DNA from: Spirosoma aerolatum
GTDB lineage: Bacteria; Bacteroidota; Bacteroidia; Cytophagales; Spirosomataceae
Direction: 5' to 3'
DNA length: 64,000 nt
Assembly (NCBI RefSeq): GCF_002056795.1
Contig: NZ_CP020104.1
Span: 4,411,501 to 4,475,500 of the forward strand
The notes below the pieces were generated by a model. It had not been told where the DNA came from. It saw only the letters and a program-made list of their open reading frames with translations, and searched no databases. Both the position numbers and the translations under genes were made by a program. The stretch's first letter is position 1. Every line of letters starts with the position of its first letter. Positions 1 through 7,554 of this stretch are shown piece after piece.

Positions 1-338
1 CCATGGATAAACTTCGGACTGAGGGCTATACCCATGAGTTTGGCCCCCGCAAAGATTTTCTGGAAGAAAAAAGTACCCAGACCAAACTAAAAAGTGAGGA
101 TTTTCACGTCGATAAATTTTACCGATTTGAAGGTACTTCTGACCCTGGTGATGAAATGACATTGTACGCCATTACAGCTTCCAATGGTATGAAAGGTGTT
201 TTCGTTGCTGCTCAGGGTACTTATTCGAATGAAGTGTCGCCCGAGTTAATGGCAAAATTTAACATCTCGGACCGCCATCATGTAACCACTACCGAAGGTT
301 CGGTACAACCATTGGATCAACACGAGGCTCCGCACTAA
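1..338 (+). CDS. Small uncharacterised Bacteroidota protein (5' end outside window)
   Basis: The reading frame is open from the window edge. The first ATG (base 3) falls within what looks like the normal N-terminal helix (MDKLRTEGYT), so the true start is probably upstream and this is a 3' fragment of about 112 codons. The protein carries the pattern EDFHVDKFYRFEG followed by a short beta-rich stretch (LYAITASNG, GVFVAAQGTY). I associate this with a family of small cytosolic Bacteroidota proteins that databases sometimes label phosphoribosylpyrophosphate synthetase. No PRPP synthetase motif (the phosphoribosyl-binding loop) is present, so I do not support that name. Function unknown. A hairpin terminator follows the stop codon. 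Confidence 0.55.
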   Translation, partial: MDKLRTEGYTHEFGPRKDFLEEKSTQTKLKSEDFHVDKFYRFEGTSDPGDEMTLYAITASNGMKGVFVAAQGTYSNEVSPELMAKFNISDRHHVTTTEGSVQPLDQHEAPH

Positions 339-367
339 TCATTTCTCGGATATTTACAAGAAAAACT

Positions 368-397
368 CCCGGAAGATGGTAAATTTTCCGGGTTTTT
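368..397 (+). terminator. Intrinsic terminator after the first gene
   Basis: CCCGGAA (368-374) pairs with TTCCGGG (386-392) across an 11-base loop and is followed by five T residues. It lies 30 bases after the stop codon of the small protein and just ahead of the queA promoter box. Confidence 0.8.
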
Positions 398-400
398 CAC

Positions 401-408
401 TATATTTG
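401..408 (+). promoter_or_regulatory. Candidate -7 box of the queA promoter
   Basis: TATATTTG exactly fits the Bacteroidota -7 consensus TAnnTTTG and is about 45 bases ahead of the queA ATG. No clean -33 TTG element is visible at the expected distance, so this rests on one box and its position directly after a terminator. Confidence 0.5.
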
Positions 409-452
409 CGGCCTTTACAAAAAACGCACCGTTCGTTCCGTGCTGATACACT

Positions 453-1496
453 ATGAAGTTATCCGAATTCAAATTTGATTTACCCGATAGTCTTATTGCC
501 AAATACCCGGTAGAGCGGGGTGAATCGCGGCTGATGGTCGTTGACCGGAAAACTAAAACCATTGAGCACAAACAGTTTTCGGACATCCTCAGCTATTTTG
601 ATGATGGCGACGTGATGGTTATCAATGATACGAAAGTATTTCCAGCACGGCTTTATGGCAATAAGGAAAAAACCGGAGCTAAAATTGAAGTATTTCTGCT
701 TCGCGAGCTTAACCGCGAAATGAAGCTTTGGGATGTGCTGGTCGATCCTGCCCGCAAAATTCGCGTTGGCAATAAACTGTATTTTGGCGATAGTGATCTG
801 GTTGCCGAGGTTATCGATAATACGACTTCACGGGGTCGTACCATCCGCTTTTTATTCGACGGCAACCATGAAGAGTTTATGAAAGCCATCGATGAACTGG
901 GCGAAACACCAATCCCACGGGCTATGAATCGGGAAGCAGAATCTGCCGACCGGGATGATTATCAAACCGTTTTTGCTCAGCATGTCGGTGCCGTAGCAGC
1001 CCCTACGGCCGGTCTGCATTTCACCCGTGCCATGATGAAGCGGATGGAAATCAAAGGCATTCATTTCGCTCCTATCACGCTGCATGTAGGGCTAGGCACG
1101 TTCCGGCAGGTGGATGTGGAAGACCTCACCAAGCATAAAACGGATTCGGAGAACTTCAAAATCACGGAGGGTTCTGCTCAGATCGTCAATACGGCGCTGG
1201 ATGCCGGAAGACGGGTTTGTGCTGTAGGGACCACTTCCCTAAAAGCGATTGAATCGTCGGTATCGGCCAATAGTCGGTTAAAGCCCATAGAAGGCTGGAC
1301 GGATCGGTTCATCTTCCCACCCTACGATTTTAAAATTGCTAACTCCCTGCTAACGAGCCTCCACCTTCCTGAATCAATTCTGATCATGATGACGAGCGCT
1401 TTCGGTGGGCATGAACTCATCAAAGAAGCGTATCAGATTGCGATCAAAGAAAAATATCGCTTCTTCAGCTATGGGGATGCCATGCTGATTCTGTAA
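453..1496 (+). CDS. queA: S-adenosylmethionine:tRNA ribosyltransferase-isomerase QueA
   Basis: Transfers and isomerises the ribosyl moiety of SAM onto 7-aminomethyl-7-deazaguanine in tRNA, giving epoxyqueuosine in the queuosine pathway; cytosolic. The 347-residue length is normal for the family. Family landmarks are in order: the N-terminal [24 protein letters not shown] near residue 60, [13 protein letters not shown] near residue 180, [10 protein letters not shown] near 210 and the C-terminal [11 protein letters not shown]. The ATG at 453 places the conserved [10 protein letters not shown] motif at the very N-terminus, so the start is secure. It has its own candidate promoter and lies upstream of ispD. 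No other queuosine gene is visible nearby. Confidence 0.97.
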   Translation: MKLSEFKFDLPDSLIAKYPVERGESRLMVVDRKTKTIEHKQFSDILSYFDDGDVMVINDTKVFPARLYGNKEKTGAKIEVFLLRELNREMKLWDVLVDPARKIRVGNKLYFGDSDLVAEVIDNTTSRGRTIRFLFDGNHEEFMKAIDELGETPIPRAMNREAESADRDDYQTVFAQHVGAVAAPTAGLHFTRAMMKRMEIKGIHFAPITLHVGLGTFRQVDVEDLTKHKTDSENFKITEGSAQIVNTALDAGRRVCAVGTTSLKAIESSVSANSRLKPIEGWTDRFIFPPYDFKIANSLLTSLHLPESILIMMTSAFGGHELIKEAYQIAIKEKYRFFSYGDAMLIL

Positions 1497-1525
1497 GTCG
1501 TTAGGGATTAGTCATCCGTCATTTG

Positions 1526-1533
1526 TATTTTTG
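1526..1533 (+). promoter_or_regulatory. Candidate -7 box of the ispD promoter
   Basis: TATTTTTG matches TAnnTTTG and lies 35 bases before the preferred ispD ATG. No clear -33 box is present. It abuts a small GC hairpin, so the short queA-ispD gap would hold both promoter and terminator signals. Confidence 0.4.
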
Positions 1534-1556
1534 GGGCCTTAGTGCCCCTTATTTTT
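1533..1556 (+). terminator. Possible queA terminator or ispD leader hairpin
   Basis: GGGGC (1533-1537) pairs with GCCCC (1544-1548) across a 6-base loop and is followed by TTATTTTTT. It is a short stem but has a good T tract. It lies 36 bases after the queA stop and 12 bases before the ispD start, so it could end queA or attenuate ispD. Confidence 0.4.
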
Positions 1557-1568
1557 TGCGATTTACCT

Positions 1569-2252
1569 ATGATTGACGACGATCAATCGGCCGATAGCCC
1601 GGCTGCTGACCGATATGCTATTATTGTTGCCGGAGGCAGTGGCAGCCGGATGAAATCGGATATACCAAAACAATTCCTTCTGCTTCGTGGTAAGCCCATA
1701 CTTCAGCATACCCTGGAACGGTTTCTAGAGGTCATTCCGGCTTCGCAGATTTTTCTGGTCCTGCCTGTTACGGATCGGACAACCTGGTTAAATCTGTGTG
1801 AACAGCATCAGTTTTCTCCATCCCTCACGCTTGTAGATGGGGGCGCTACCCGGTTTCAGTCGGTCCGAAACGGACTAAGCGCCATACCTGTGACCGAAGG
1901 ATTAGTAGCCGTTCATGATGGAGTACGCCCGTTTGTGTCAGCCGAAATCATACAAAACAGTTTCGACACAGCCGCCCGCACGGGTTCGGCAGTTACCTGC
2001 GTCCCGGTAAAAGACTCTGTTCGCGTTGTTCATGCCGATGGTCGAAGCCAAGCGGTCGATCGAAGCCACTATCGGTTAGTACAAACTCCACAAACGTTTC
2101 AACTCAATCTGTTCAGGCAAGCGTTTGCCGTGGAGGAACAACCCTTTTTTACGGACTGTGCCAGCGTGATGGAGTTTGCCGGATTTCCGATTACGTTGAT
2201 CGACGGCTCGTACGAAAACATCAAGATTACAACACCGGAAGATCTGAAATAA
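1569..2252 (+). CDS. ispD: 2-C-methyl-D-erythritol 4-phosphate cytidylyltransferase IspD
   Basis: Third step of the MEP (non-mevalonate) isoprenoid pathway: couples CTP with 2-C-methyl-D-erythritol 4-phosphate to give CDP-ME; cytosolic. The nucleotide-binding loop IIVAGGSGSRMKSDIPKQF spans about residues 18-36, with the Arg and Lys that contact CTP phosphates. Later motifs include VHDGVRPFV near 126, VPVKDSVRVV and the C-terminal TPQTFQ. I start at ATG 1569 (227 residues). A GTG at 1542 in frame would add nine residues of no family character. meaB follows 49 bases downstream. No ispF is visible here. Confidence 0.93.
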   Translation: MIDDDQSADSPAADRYAIIVAGGSGSRMKSDIPKQFLLLRGKPILQHTLERFLEVIPASQIFLVLPVTDRTTWLNLCEQHQFSPSLTLVDGGATRFQSVRNGLSAIPVTEGLVAVHDGVRPFVSAEIIQNSFDTAARTGSAVTCVPVKDSVRVVHADGRSQAVDRSHYRLVQTPQTFQLNLFRQAFAVEEQPFFTDCASVMEFAGFPITLIDGSYENIKITTPEDLK

Positions 2253-2301
2253 GCCAGTGTAACAGCCTATACACATTATAATCACCCATACTCAGCCCGG
2301 A

Positions 2302-3300
2302 ATGCGTCAACGACTGCTTGCCCATCAATACATCCAAGGCATTCTTGCTGGCGACCGACTGTTATTGAGCCGAGCCATTACGTTGGTTGAAAGCCGTCGG
2401 CCCGACGATCAGGCTCTTGCTCAGCAAGTACTGGAGGCTGTTTTACCAACTACCGGCCAATCGATTCGGGTGGGCGTTACGGGCGTTCCTGGCGTTGGAA
2501 AAAGCACCTTTATTGAGGGATTTGGTCAGTACCTGACGAACCTGGGGCATCGGTTGGCGGTATTGACCATTGACCCTACCAGTCAACGTTCGGGAGGGAG
2601 TCTGCTCGGAGATAAAACACGCATGGAAACCCTCTCGATGAACCCCAGCGCCTACATTCGCCCTTCACCAGCAGGCGATTCGCTAGGGGGCGTGGCTCAC
2701 CGCACCCGCGAGACGATACTACTTTGCGAGGCAGCGGGTTTCAACATCATTTTGGTCGAAACGGTAGGTGTGGGGCAGTCAGAAACTGTTGTACATGGCA
2801 TGGTCGATTTCTTCCTGCTGCTAATGCTGGCCGGGGCAGGTGATGAATTACAGGGCATGAAACGTGGGATTATGGAATTGGCCGATGCGCTTTGTATTAC
2901 CAAAGCTGACGGCGACAATCGACCGGCTGCCCACCGCGCTCAGGTAGAATACCAAAATGCCCTCCATCTGTTTCCTCCCACGGGCACGGGCTGGTTTCCA
3001 CCAGTACTCACCTGTTCAGCCCTTACCCATGATGGATTGGCTGCTATCTGGCAAACCATTCAGGCACATCAGCAATTGACGACTAACAACGGGCACTGGC
3101 GCCAGCGTCGGCAGGAGCAGCAACGTACCTGGTTCCGGTCATTACTGCGACAGCGCCTTGAAAGCCAATTTTATGCTCAGCCGGGTATGCTCCAGCAGAT
3201 TGCTGCGATGGAAGAACAGGTACTGGCAGGCAAGCGCCTACCCGCTCCAGCGGTAGAGGCTTTAGTAACCAATCGATTACTGGCAGATAACCAGGAGTAA
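2302..3300 (+). CDS. meaB: Methylmalonyl-CoA mutase-associated GTPase MeaB (ArgK family)
   Basis: G3E-family P-loop GTPase that protects and reactivates adenosylcobalamin-dependent methylmalonyl-CoA mutase and gates cofactor loading; cytosolic. Walker A is GVPGVGKST (about residues 61-69). It is followed by the family signatures LTIDPTSQRSGGSLLGDKTRM, shown here as separate conserved blocks near residues 85-107, ETVGVGQSE near 150-158 (switch II) and TKADGDN (base recognition, in the NKxD position). The 332-residue length is usual. The C-terminal helical part fits the dimerisation arm. The mutase subunits are not in this window, so the partner must lie elsewhere. Confidence 0.95.
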   Translation: MRQRLLAHQYIQGILAGDRLLLSRAITLVESRRPDDQALAQQVLEAVLPTTGQSIRVGVTGVPGVGKSTFIEGFGQYLTNLGHRLAVLTIDPTSQRSGGSLLGDKTRMETLSMNPSAYIRPSPAGDSLGGVAHRTRETILLCEAAGFNIILVETVGVGQSETVVHGMVDFFLLLMLAGAGDELQGMKRGIMELADALCITKADGDNRPAAHRAQVEYQNALHLFPPTGTGWFPPVLTCSALTHDGLAAIWQTIQAHQQLTTNNGHWRQRRQEQQRTWFRSLLRQRLESQFYAQPGMLQQIAAMEEQVLAGKRLPAPAVEALVTNRLLADNQE

Positions 3301-3338
3301 CGTATCCCCTGTTCACCACTTTGCTTACTTTTGTTCGT

Positions 3339-4409
3339 ATGTATAAATTACTTCTGATAGGCTTTGTCCTACTCGTTCAGACAGTCAAAGCGCAACGGGA
3401 TACAACGATTACGATTACCACTACAGCCGCGCTTCAATTCGATCAGAAGCGGTTGGTGGTCCGTCAGCAAACGCGGCTGAAACTTATTTTTCAGAACAAA
3501 GACGACATGGCCCATAACCTGGTCGTAACCCGACCGAACTCACGCTTGCGGGTAGTCGAATTTGCGCTGGCACTTGGCCCAAAAGGCCCTGCACAGCACC
3601 ATGTACCCGTAATGGATGAAGTACTCGCTCACACCCGAAGCGTTGAGCCCGGCACCATAGACTCACTGGTTGTCACCCTGACCGAGGGTGCCTTCCCATT
3701 TGTCTGCACGTATCCGGGTCACGGATCAATCATGTATGGAGTCATTTACGCTACGAATGAGCCAAAGCGGCTCCTTCCCACCGATCAGGACCCGAACATA
3801 CCAAATCCCGAACGCTTAGCCGAAACAGGCCATCGACATCACCAGCCGATGAATTCGGGCCATCCCTACCTACTAAAGTTACCAGCCGTTTACCGAACGT
3901 TTATGCCCGATTGTGGTCCTGCTGCCATCGCGGTTGGGCTACCTGGACCGGAAGGGGGGCAATCGTATGTATTCGATGCGGGACAATGTCGCCTGCGGTA
4001 TGCGTGGTCAGGTGGTTTTGTCGATAATACAGATCAGTGGGAGGGCAAGGGCCAGCGTCTCACCAGGATTGTGGGTGAAATTTATTTCCGCGACACAGGC
4101 GGCTTTCCCTGGCGGATCGGTACAGGCTCAGAACAGACGCCCCAGTTTAAAGGGTATCGGTTACGAAATCGCTATCCCGAATTTCAGTATGTCGTCAATG
4201 GCGTGACTATACATGAACTTATCAGGCCACTTCCTACGGGGCGGGGGCTGGTTCGCTTCTTTACCCTAAGCTCTTCTAAAGAGCCTATCGCTTTTTTAAC
4301 GTCGGTACAACCAGGTATCCAGTTAAAATCGTCGGTTGGGCAGTTCAAAAATGGGGCGTTGCGAGTACCTGCCGGAACCCGCCAGTTTACGTTAACCATG
4401 TCCAACTAA
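3339..4409 (+). CDS. Secreted blue-copper (plastocyanin/azurin-like) protein with extra C-terminal domain
   Basis: The N-terminal signal peptide (MYKLLLIGFVLLVQTVKA) is followed by a cupredoxin domain over about residues 22-140. The type 1 copper ligands can be read directly: His59 (DDMAHNLV) and the C-x4-H-x3-M loop with Cys123, His128 and Met132 (CTYPGHGSIM). It should shuttle single electrons in the periplasm. Residues about 165-356 form a second domain (GPAAIAVGLPG, RLRYAWSGGFVDN) whose function I do not know. ATG 3339 is chosen over TTG 3321 because it gives the clean signal peptide. The secreted beta-propeller protein starts 64 bases downstream, suggesting a joint redox role. Confidence 0.8.
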   Translation: MYKLLLIGFVLLVQTVKAQRDTTITITTTAALQFDQKRLVVRQQTRLKLIFQNKDDMAHNLVVTRPNSRLRVVEFALALGPKGPAQHHVPVMDEVLAHTRSVEPGTIDSLVVTLTEGAFPFVCTYPGHGSIMYGVIYATNEPKRLLPTDQDPNIPNPERLAETGHRHHQPMNSGHPYLLKLPAVYRTFMPDCGPAAIAVGLPGPEGGQSYVFDAGQCRLRYAWSGGFVDNTDQWEGKGQRLTRIVGEIYFRDTGGFPWRIGTGSEQTPQFKGYRLRNRYPEFQYVVNGVTIHELIRPLPTGRGLVRFFTLSSSKEPIAFLTSVQPGIQLKSSVGQFKNGALRVPAGTRQFTLTMSN

Positions 4410-4473
4410 TGTATAAAGTAGGCTACAGCGGTACACTGTCTATGCTCACGTTCGATTAATTACTCACTTTCCT

Positions 4474-5961
4474 ATGCTCGCGACACTTCTTGTTTCCTCC
4501 TTCCTGCTCGTTGCCCCAGTCGACACAATCTCAGATTATTATGAGGTTGAAACGATTCCTACACCGCCAGGGCTGATAGCCGAAACGGGGGGCCTGTCTT
4601 TTCTGCCCGATGGGCGATTGGCAGCCTGTTTTCACCGGGGCGAGGTTATGCTGTATAATCCCAAAACAAAAATCTGGAAACTCTTTGCCGAGGGACTACA
4701 TGATCCACTGGGGGTGATAGCCCTGAATAACCGTCAGCTTCTGGTCGTGCAACGTCCTGAATTAACCCGTCTGACTGATTCGGATGGTGATGGTGTAGCC
4801 GATACCTATGAAACCATTACAGATCAATATGGCCTATCGGGCAATTACCATGAGTTTGCGTTTGGCCCCGTACGAGATGCAAAAGGGAATATATACATTA
4901 GCCTGAATACGGCGTCTAATGGAGCGGGAATTCGGGATGAAGTTCGTGGGCAGTATGATGCCCTGGGTCGCCAGGGGCGTATGTATGCCTGTGTCCCCTA
5001 CCGGGGTTGGGTCATGCAGCTTACACCCGACGGTCAGCTAAAACCGTTTGCCAGTGGATTCCGGTCGCCAAATGGTATTGGTTTTGACGCGCAAGGACGC
5101 TTGTTCGTTACCGACAATCAGGGCGACTGGCTAGGCACCAGTAAGTTATATCACGTTGAAGAGGGCAAATTTTATGGGCATCCGACCAGCTTAGTCTGGC
5201 GACCAGGCTTTCCCGATATTGATCCATTAACCCTGCCTGTCAAAACGCTTGACAGTATGCGAACGGTTGAGAGTGTAGCGTTCCCCCATGAATCGATGGC
5301 TCACTCCCCTACCCAGATTGTTCTGGATAATACAGGGGGGAAGTTTGGGCCCTTTACAAATCAACTGTTTATTGGCGAGATGGACTTCCCGCATCTCTTA
5401 CGGATGCTGCCGGATGAGGTCGATGGACAGATGCAGGGAGCTTGTGTGCGGTTTTTCGACAACGGCGGTAACCGTGGAGTCCGATTGCGGATTGGCAACA
5501 ATCGACTGGCATTTGCTCCGGATGGCAGCCTATACCTCGGCCAAACGGATCATGGCTGGCTGGGCGCTCGTGGCATTCAACGGATACGCTACAAAGGCGG
5601 CCCATCAGGTAATGCCGTCCCTCTCGACATTATGAGTATGAAACTCACATCTACCGGATTTACCCTAACGTTTACCCAACCCCTCGACGAAGCATCAGCT
5701 CGGGCTGTAGCGACCTATCGCTTTCGAAGTTATTACTACGAATACCACCAGGCGTATGGCTCTCCGCAGATGGATGTCAAATCAATTCCAGTAACTGCCG
5801 TTTCGCTTTCCGACGATCATAAAACTGTGTCGCTCACCCTCGCCGAATTGACGCCCGGCCGTATTTATGAACTTACGCTTGGCGACTTAGAAGCCAATAC
5901 AGGCCAGAAAAAATTGATGAATCATCTGGTCTGCTATACATTGAACAAATTAAAACGCTAG
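4474..5961 (+). CDS. Secreted beta-propeller dehydrogenase-like protein
   Basis: A short signal peptide precedes a propeller-type domain over about residues 25-375. The repeated blade motifs are of the form GLSFLPDGRLAAC, FAFGPVRDAKGNIYIS, GFRSPNGIGFDAQGRLFVTDNQG and LAFAPDGSLYLGQ. These match the PQQ-dependent sugar dehydrogenase-like / membrane-bound dehydrogenase (PVC-type) family. An aspartate-rich turn (DSDGDGVADTYE) looks like a calcium site. The last ~110 residues form an Ig-like beta domain (TSTGFTLTFTQPLD). PQQ-binding residues cannot be confirmed by eye, so activity and substrate are unknown. Pairing with the upstream blue-copper protein suggests the latter accepts its electrons; that is inference. 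Confidence 0.7.
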   Translation: MLATLLVSSFLLVAPVDTISDYYEVETIPTPPGLIAETGGLSFLPDGRLAACFHRGEVMLYNPKTKIWKLFAEGLHDPLGVIALNNRQLLVVQRPELTRLTDSDGDGVADTYETITDQYGLSGNYHEFAFGPVRDAKGNIYISLNTASNGAGIRDEVRGQYDALGRQGRMYACVPYRGWVMQLTPDGQLKPFASGFRSPNGIGFDAQGRLFVTDNQGDWLGTSKLYHVEEGKFYGHPTSLVWRPGFPDIDPLTLPVKTLDSMRTVESVAFPHESMAHSPTQIVLDNTGGKFGPFTNQLFIGEMDFPHLLRMLPDEVDGQMQGACVRFFDNGGNRGVRLRIGNNRLAFAPDGSLYLGQTDHGWLGARGIQRIRYKGGPSGNAVPLDIMSMKLTSTGFTLTFTQPLDEASARAVATYRFRSYYYEYHQAYGSPQMDVKSIPVTAVSLSDDHKTVSLTLAELTPGRIYELTLGDLEANTGQKKLMNHLVCYTLNKLKR

Positions 5962-6021
5962 TCGTCAGTCTGTAGAGGCTGGCATCAAGGATTGATCCAA
6001 TACCTACTGACTGACAACTAG
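5958..6021. repeat. Inverted repeat between convergent genes
   Basis: The 18-base arm 5958-5975, which includes the TAG stop of the propeller gene, is complementary to 6004-6021 with two mismatches, separated by 28 bases. It lies between convergent genes and could act as a bidirectional transcription stop, though neither side has a T tract. Confidence 0.6.
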
Positions 6022-6036
6022 CGCGTGACAACTGGT

Positions 6037-6408
6037 TTAGGCATTGCCTAATGTTCGTTCAGGCTCATTGGCCCTAGTGGCTGGAACTACCTGTTCGGTT
6101 GGATCACTGTTCCAATCGGGATTATCCTGCTCATTTGATACAGGGGGTTGCCCCCACGAAGCTCGTTTCGACTCTTCGATTTCAGCACTAGCCATATTAT
6201 CGTCTACTTCCGCAGCCATGGCTTCCGCTTCGGCTACATCACCAGGCACATCCGTATCGTTACTATCGGCCACACGCGATGGCAGCTCGTTATCGAGATT
6301 TTTATCGTTCAATTGCGCCAATGCGGGTGGAGTGCCCATAGTATTGTGCATGGCCTGAGCGGCATAAGACTCAGTGCTTTCTTTCCGGGAATTGCTACTT
6401 ACGCTCAT
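6037..6408 (-). CDS. Small acidic, low-complexity hydrophilic protein
   Basis: 123 residues, dominated by Asp, Glu, Asn, Ser, Ala and Pro, with no Cys, no hydrophobic core, no signal peptide and no membrane segment. Sequence such as AEAEAMAAEVDDNM and the WGQPPVSNEQDNPDWN tail looks intrinsically disordered. Two points support it as a real gene: its neighbour upstream is of the same nature and orientation, and the overlapping plus-strand frames give unconvincing Cys/Phe-rich translations. Hydrophilin or stress-protectant roles are possible, but no family was recognised. Confidence 0.55.
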   Translation of the reverse strand: MSVSSNSRKESTESYAAQAMHNTMGTPPALAQLNDKNLDNELPSRVADSNDTDVPGDVAEAEAMAAEVDDNMASAEIEESKRASWGQPPVSNEQDNPDWNSDPTEQVVPATRANEPERTLGNA

Positions 6409-6512
6409 AACGTTGGTTTGTTTAGGGTTGAAAACTCGTTGCGGGCTAGATGAGATTCATCAGCTCGCTATAAGGATGGCAAATTTTTCTTTAATTCTTT
6501 TTCGGTTCTTGG

Positions 6513-7028
6513 CTAATAAGCGGGTTTATTATTCAGATCGGTACCCGTTTCAGCCAGCGATGCTTCATGATCCAATTGCGTTTCTTCATCCAATTCGCTT
6601 TCCTTCGGATCATTCTGATTCTTTGCCGCTTCCTGTGCTTTTGGATTGGGAACTTCATTATCCGATGCATAATCATCGGGACCATGCGTTGTTACATCCA
6701 CCATAGCCGTGTTTGTTTTAGCATCGTCGGCTGCCGCAGCATTCTTCCCTTCTTCGGTCAGTTCCATAGTACTGTTGCTCATGTCTCCCATGCGCAGCAC
6801 GCCATTTTTACTATCCATATCGGTACTACCAATCGCGCGGTCGTTCCGGCCATCTTGACCACCCCGAACCTGCTCACTATCGAGTCCATTTACTGAATTC
6901 TCCTGGCTATATCGATTGCGGTTGTCTTCCACAGGCCGATCCCGGTCCGTATCGTCTGACCCAAACGGACCTTCGGAGCGGCCCGTTATCTGGGCATTTT
7001 CATGATTTACATCCTCTTCATTTTTCAT
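6513..7028 (-). CDS. Hydrophilic, probably disordered protein (hydrophilin-like)
   Basis: 171 residues with extreme hydrophilicity: long runs rich in Asp, Asn, Glu, Gln, Arg and Gly (for example TDRDRPVEDNRNRYSQ and DPKESELDEETQLDHE). There is no Cys or Trp, no signal peptide and no transmembrane segment. The composition resembles bacterial hydrophilins and LEA-like stress proteins, but no named domain is visible. It lies about 100 bases upstream of the other acidic small protein on the same strand, so the two may be co-transcribed. The ATG at 7028 follows a 526-base non-coding stretch that could carry the regulation. Confidence 0.6.
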   Translation of the reverse strand: MKNEEDVNHENAQITGRSEGPFGSDDTDRDRPVEDNRNRYSQENSVNGLDSEQVRGGQDGRNDRAIGSTDMDSKNGVLRMGDMSNSTMELTEEGKNAAAADDAKTNTAMVDVTTHGPDDYASDNEVPNPKAQEAAKNQNDPKESELDEETQLDHEASLAETGTDLNNKPAY

Positions 7029-7416
7029 GTCGTTGAGTCAACTGGTTTTATAAAATAACTTCAGAATGTCGAAAAAGTTTAGGCCATTCGGCATACAGCA
7101 AACAGTCTTTATACCGCTAAACTTATCCATTTATGAGGCTTCATAAAGCTTTCCAAAGTTCTTTTACTAGATGTAACCACGGTTAACCTTATAGAGCTAC
7201 CTACCGAAAAGTTAATATATATACCGCAAAATATACATTACTACAGGTTTTCTATGATCGGATAGGGAATGCCATTTAATTGCCTGACAAATTTACACCC
7301 TACCAATAGGGTAAAGCCCACCAAGACTTGCTATAAAAGCTGACCGGCTTATCTGTAATGCTCAAGCAATTTTTGTTGGATCGTAAATTTTAATAGTTGG
7401 ATAAAGCGTAATGCAG
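7029..7416. other. Non-coding stretch upstream of hydrophilin gene
   Basis: AT-rich, with no convincing ORF on either strand. It contains a small hairpin (ACCCTA/TAGGGT near 7296-7312) and a second (AAGC/GCTT near 7337-7352). It ends at a plus-strand terminator-like hairpin that no annotated plus-strand gene uses. A small RNA could lie here, but no promoter was identified with confidence. Confidence 0.3.
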
Positions 7417-7449
7417 AAAGCGGACCGATCTTATCGATCCGCTTTTTTT
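7417..7449 (+). terminator. Plus-strand intrinsic terminator with no upstream gene
   Basis: AAAGCGGA (7417-7424) pairs with TCCGCTTT (7438-7445), with an inner GAT/ATC pairing, followed by an uninterrupted T run to 7449. The T run is on the plus strand, yet all flanking genes are on the minus strand and the nearest plus-strand stop codon is about 1.4 kb upstream. Confidence 0.7.
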
Positions 7450-7501
7450 ATGACCCAACAGTTATGACCAATATCTACAGGTGCCCACCAGGCCCATAAA
7501 A

Positions 7502-7531
7502 AAAGAGGTCACCTGTTAAGATAACCTCTTT
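7502..7531 (-). terminator. Terminator of the susC-susD operon
   Basis: AAAGAGGT (7502-7509) pairs with ACCTCTTT (7524-7531) across 14 bases. Read on the minus strand it is followed by a T-rich tail (seven consecutive A on the plus strand, 7498-7504). It lies 23 bases after the susD stop. Confidence 0.8.
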
Positions 7532-7554
7532 ATATGGACCTGAATCAGGACAGC

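Noticed and set aside
1..338. PRPP synthetase identity for the first gene
   Set aside because: Too short and without the PRPP-binding loop; only the habitual database label suggests it.
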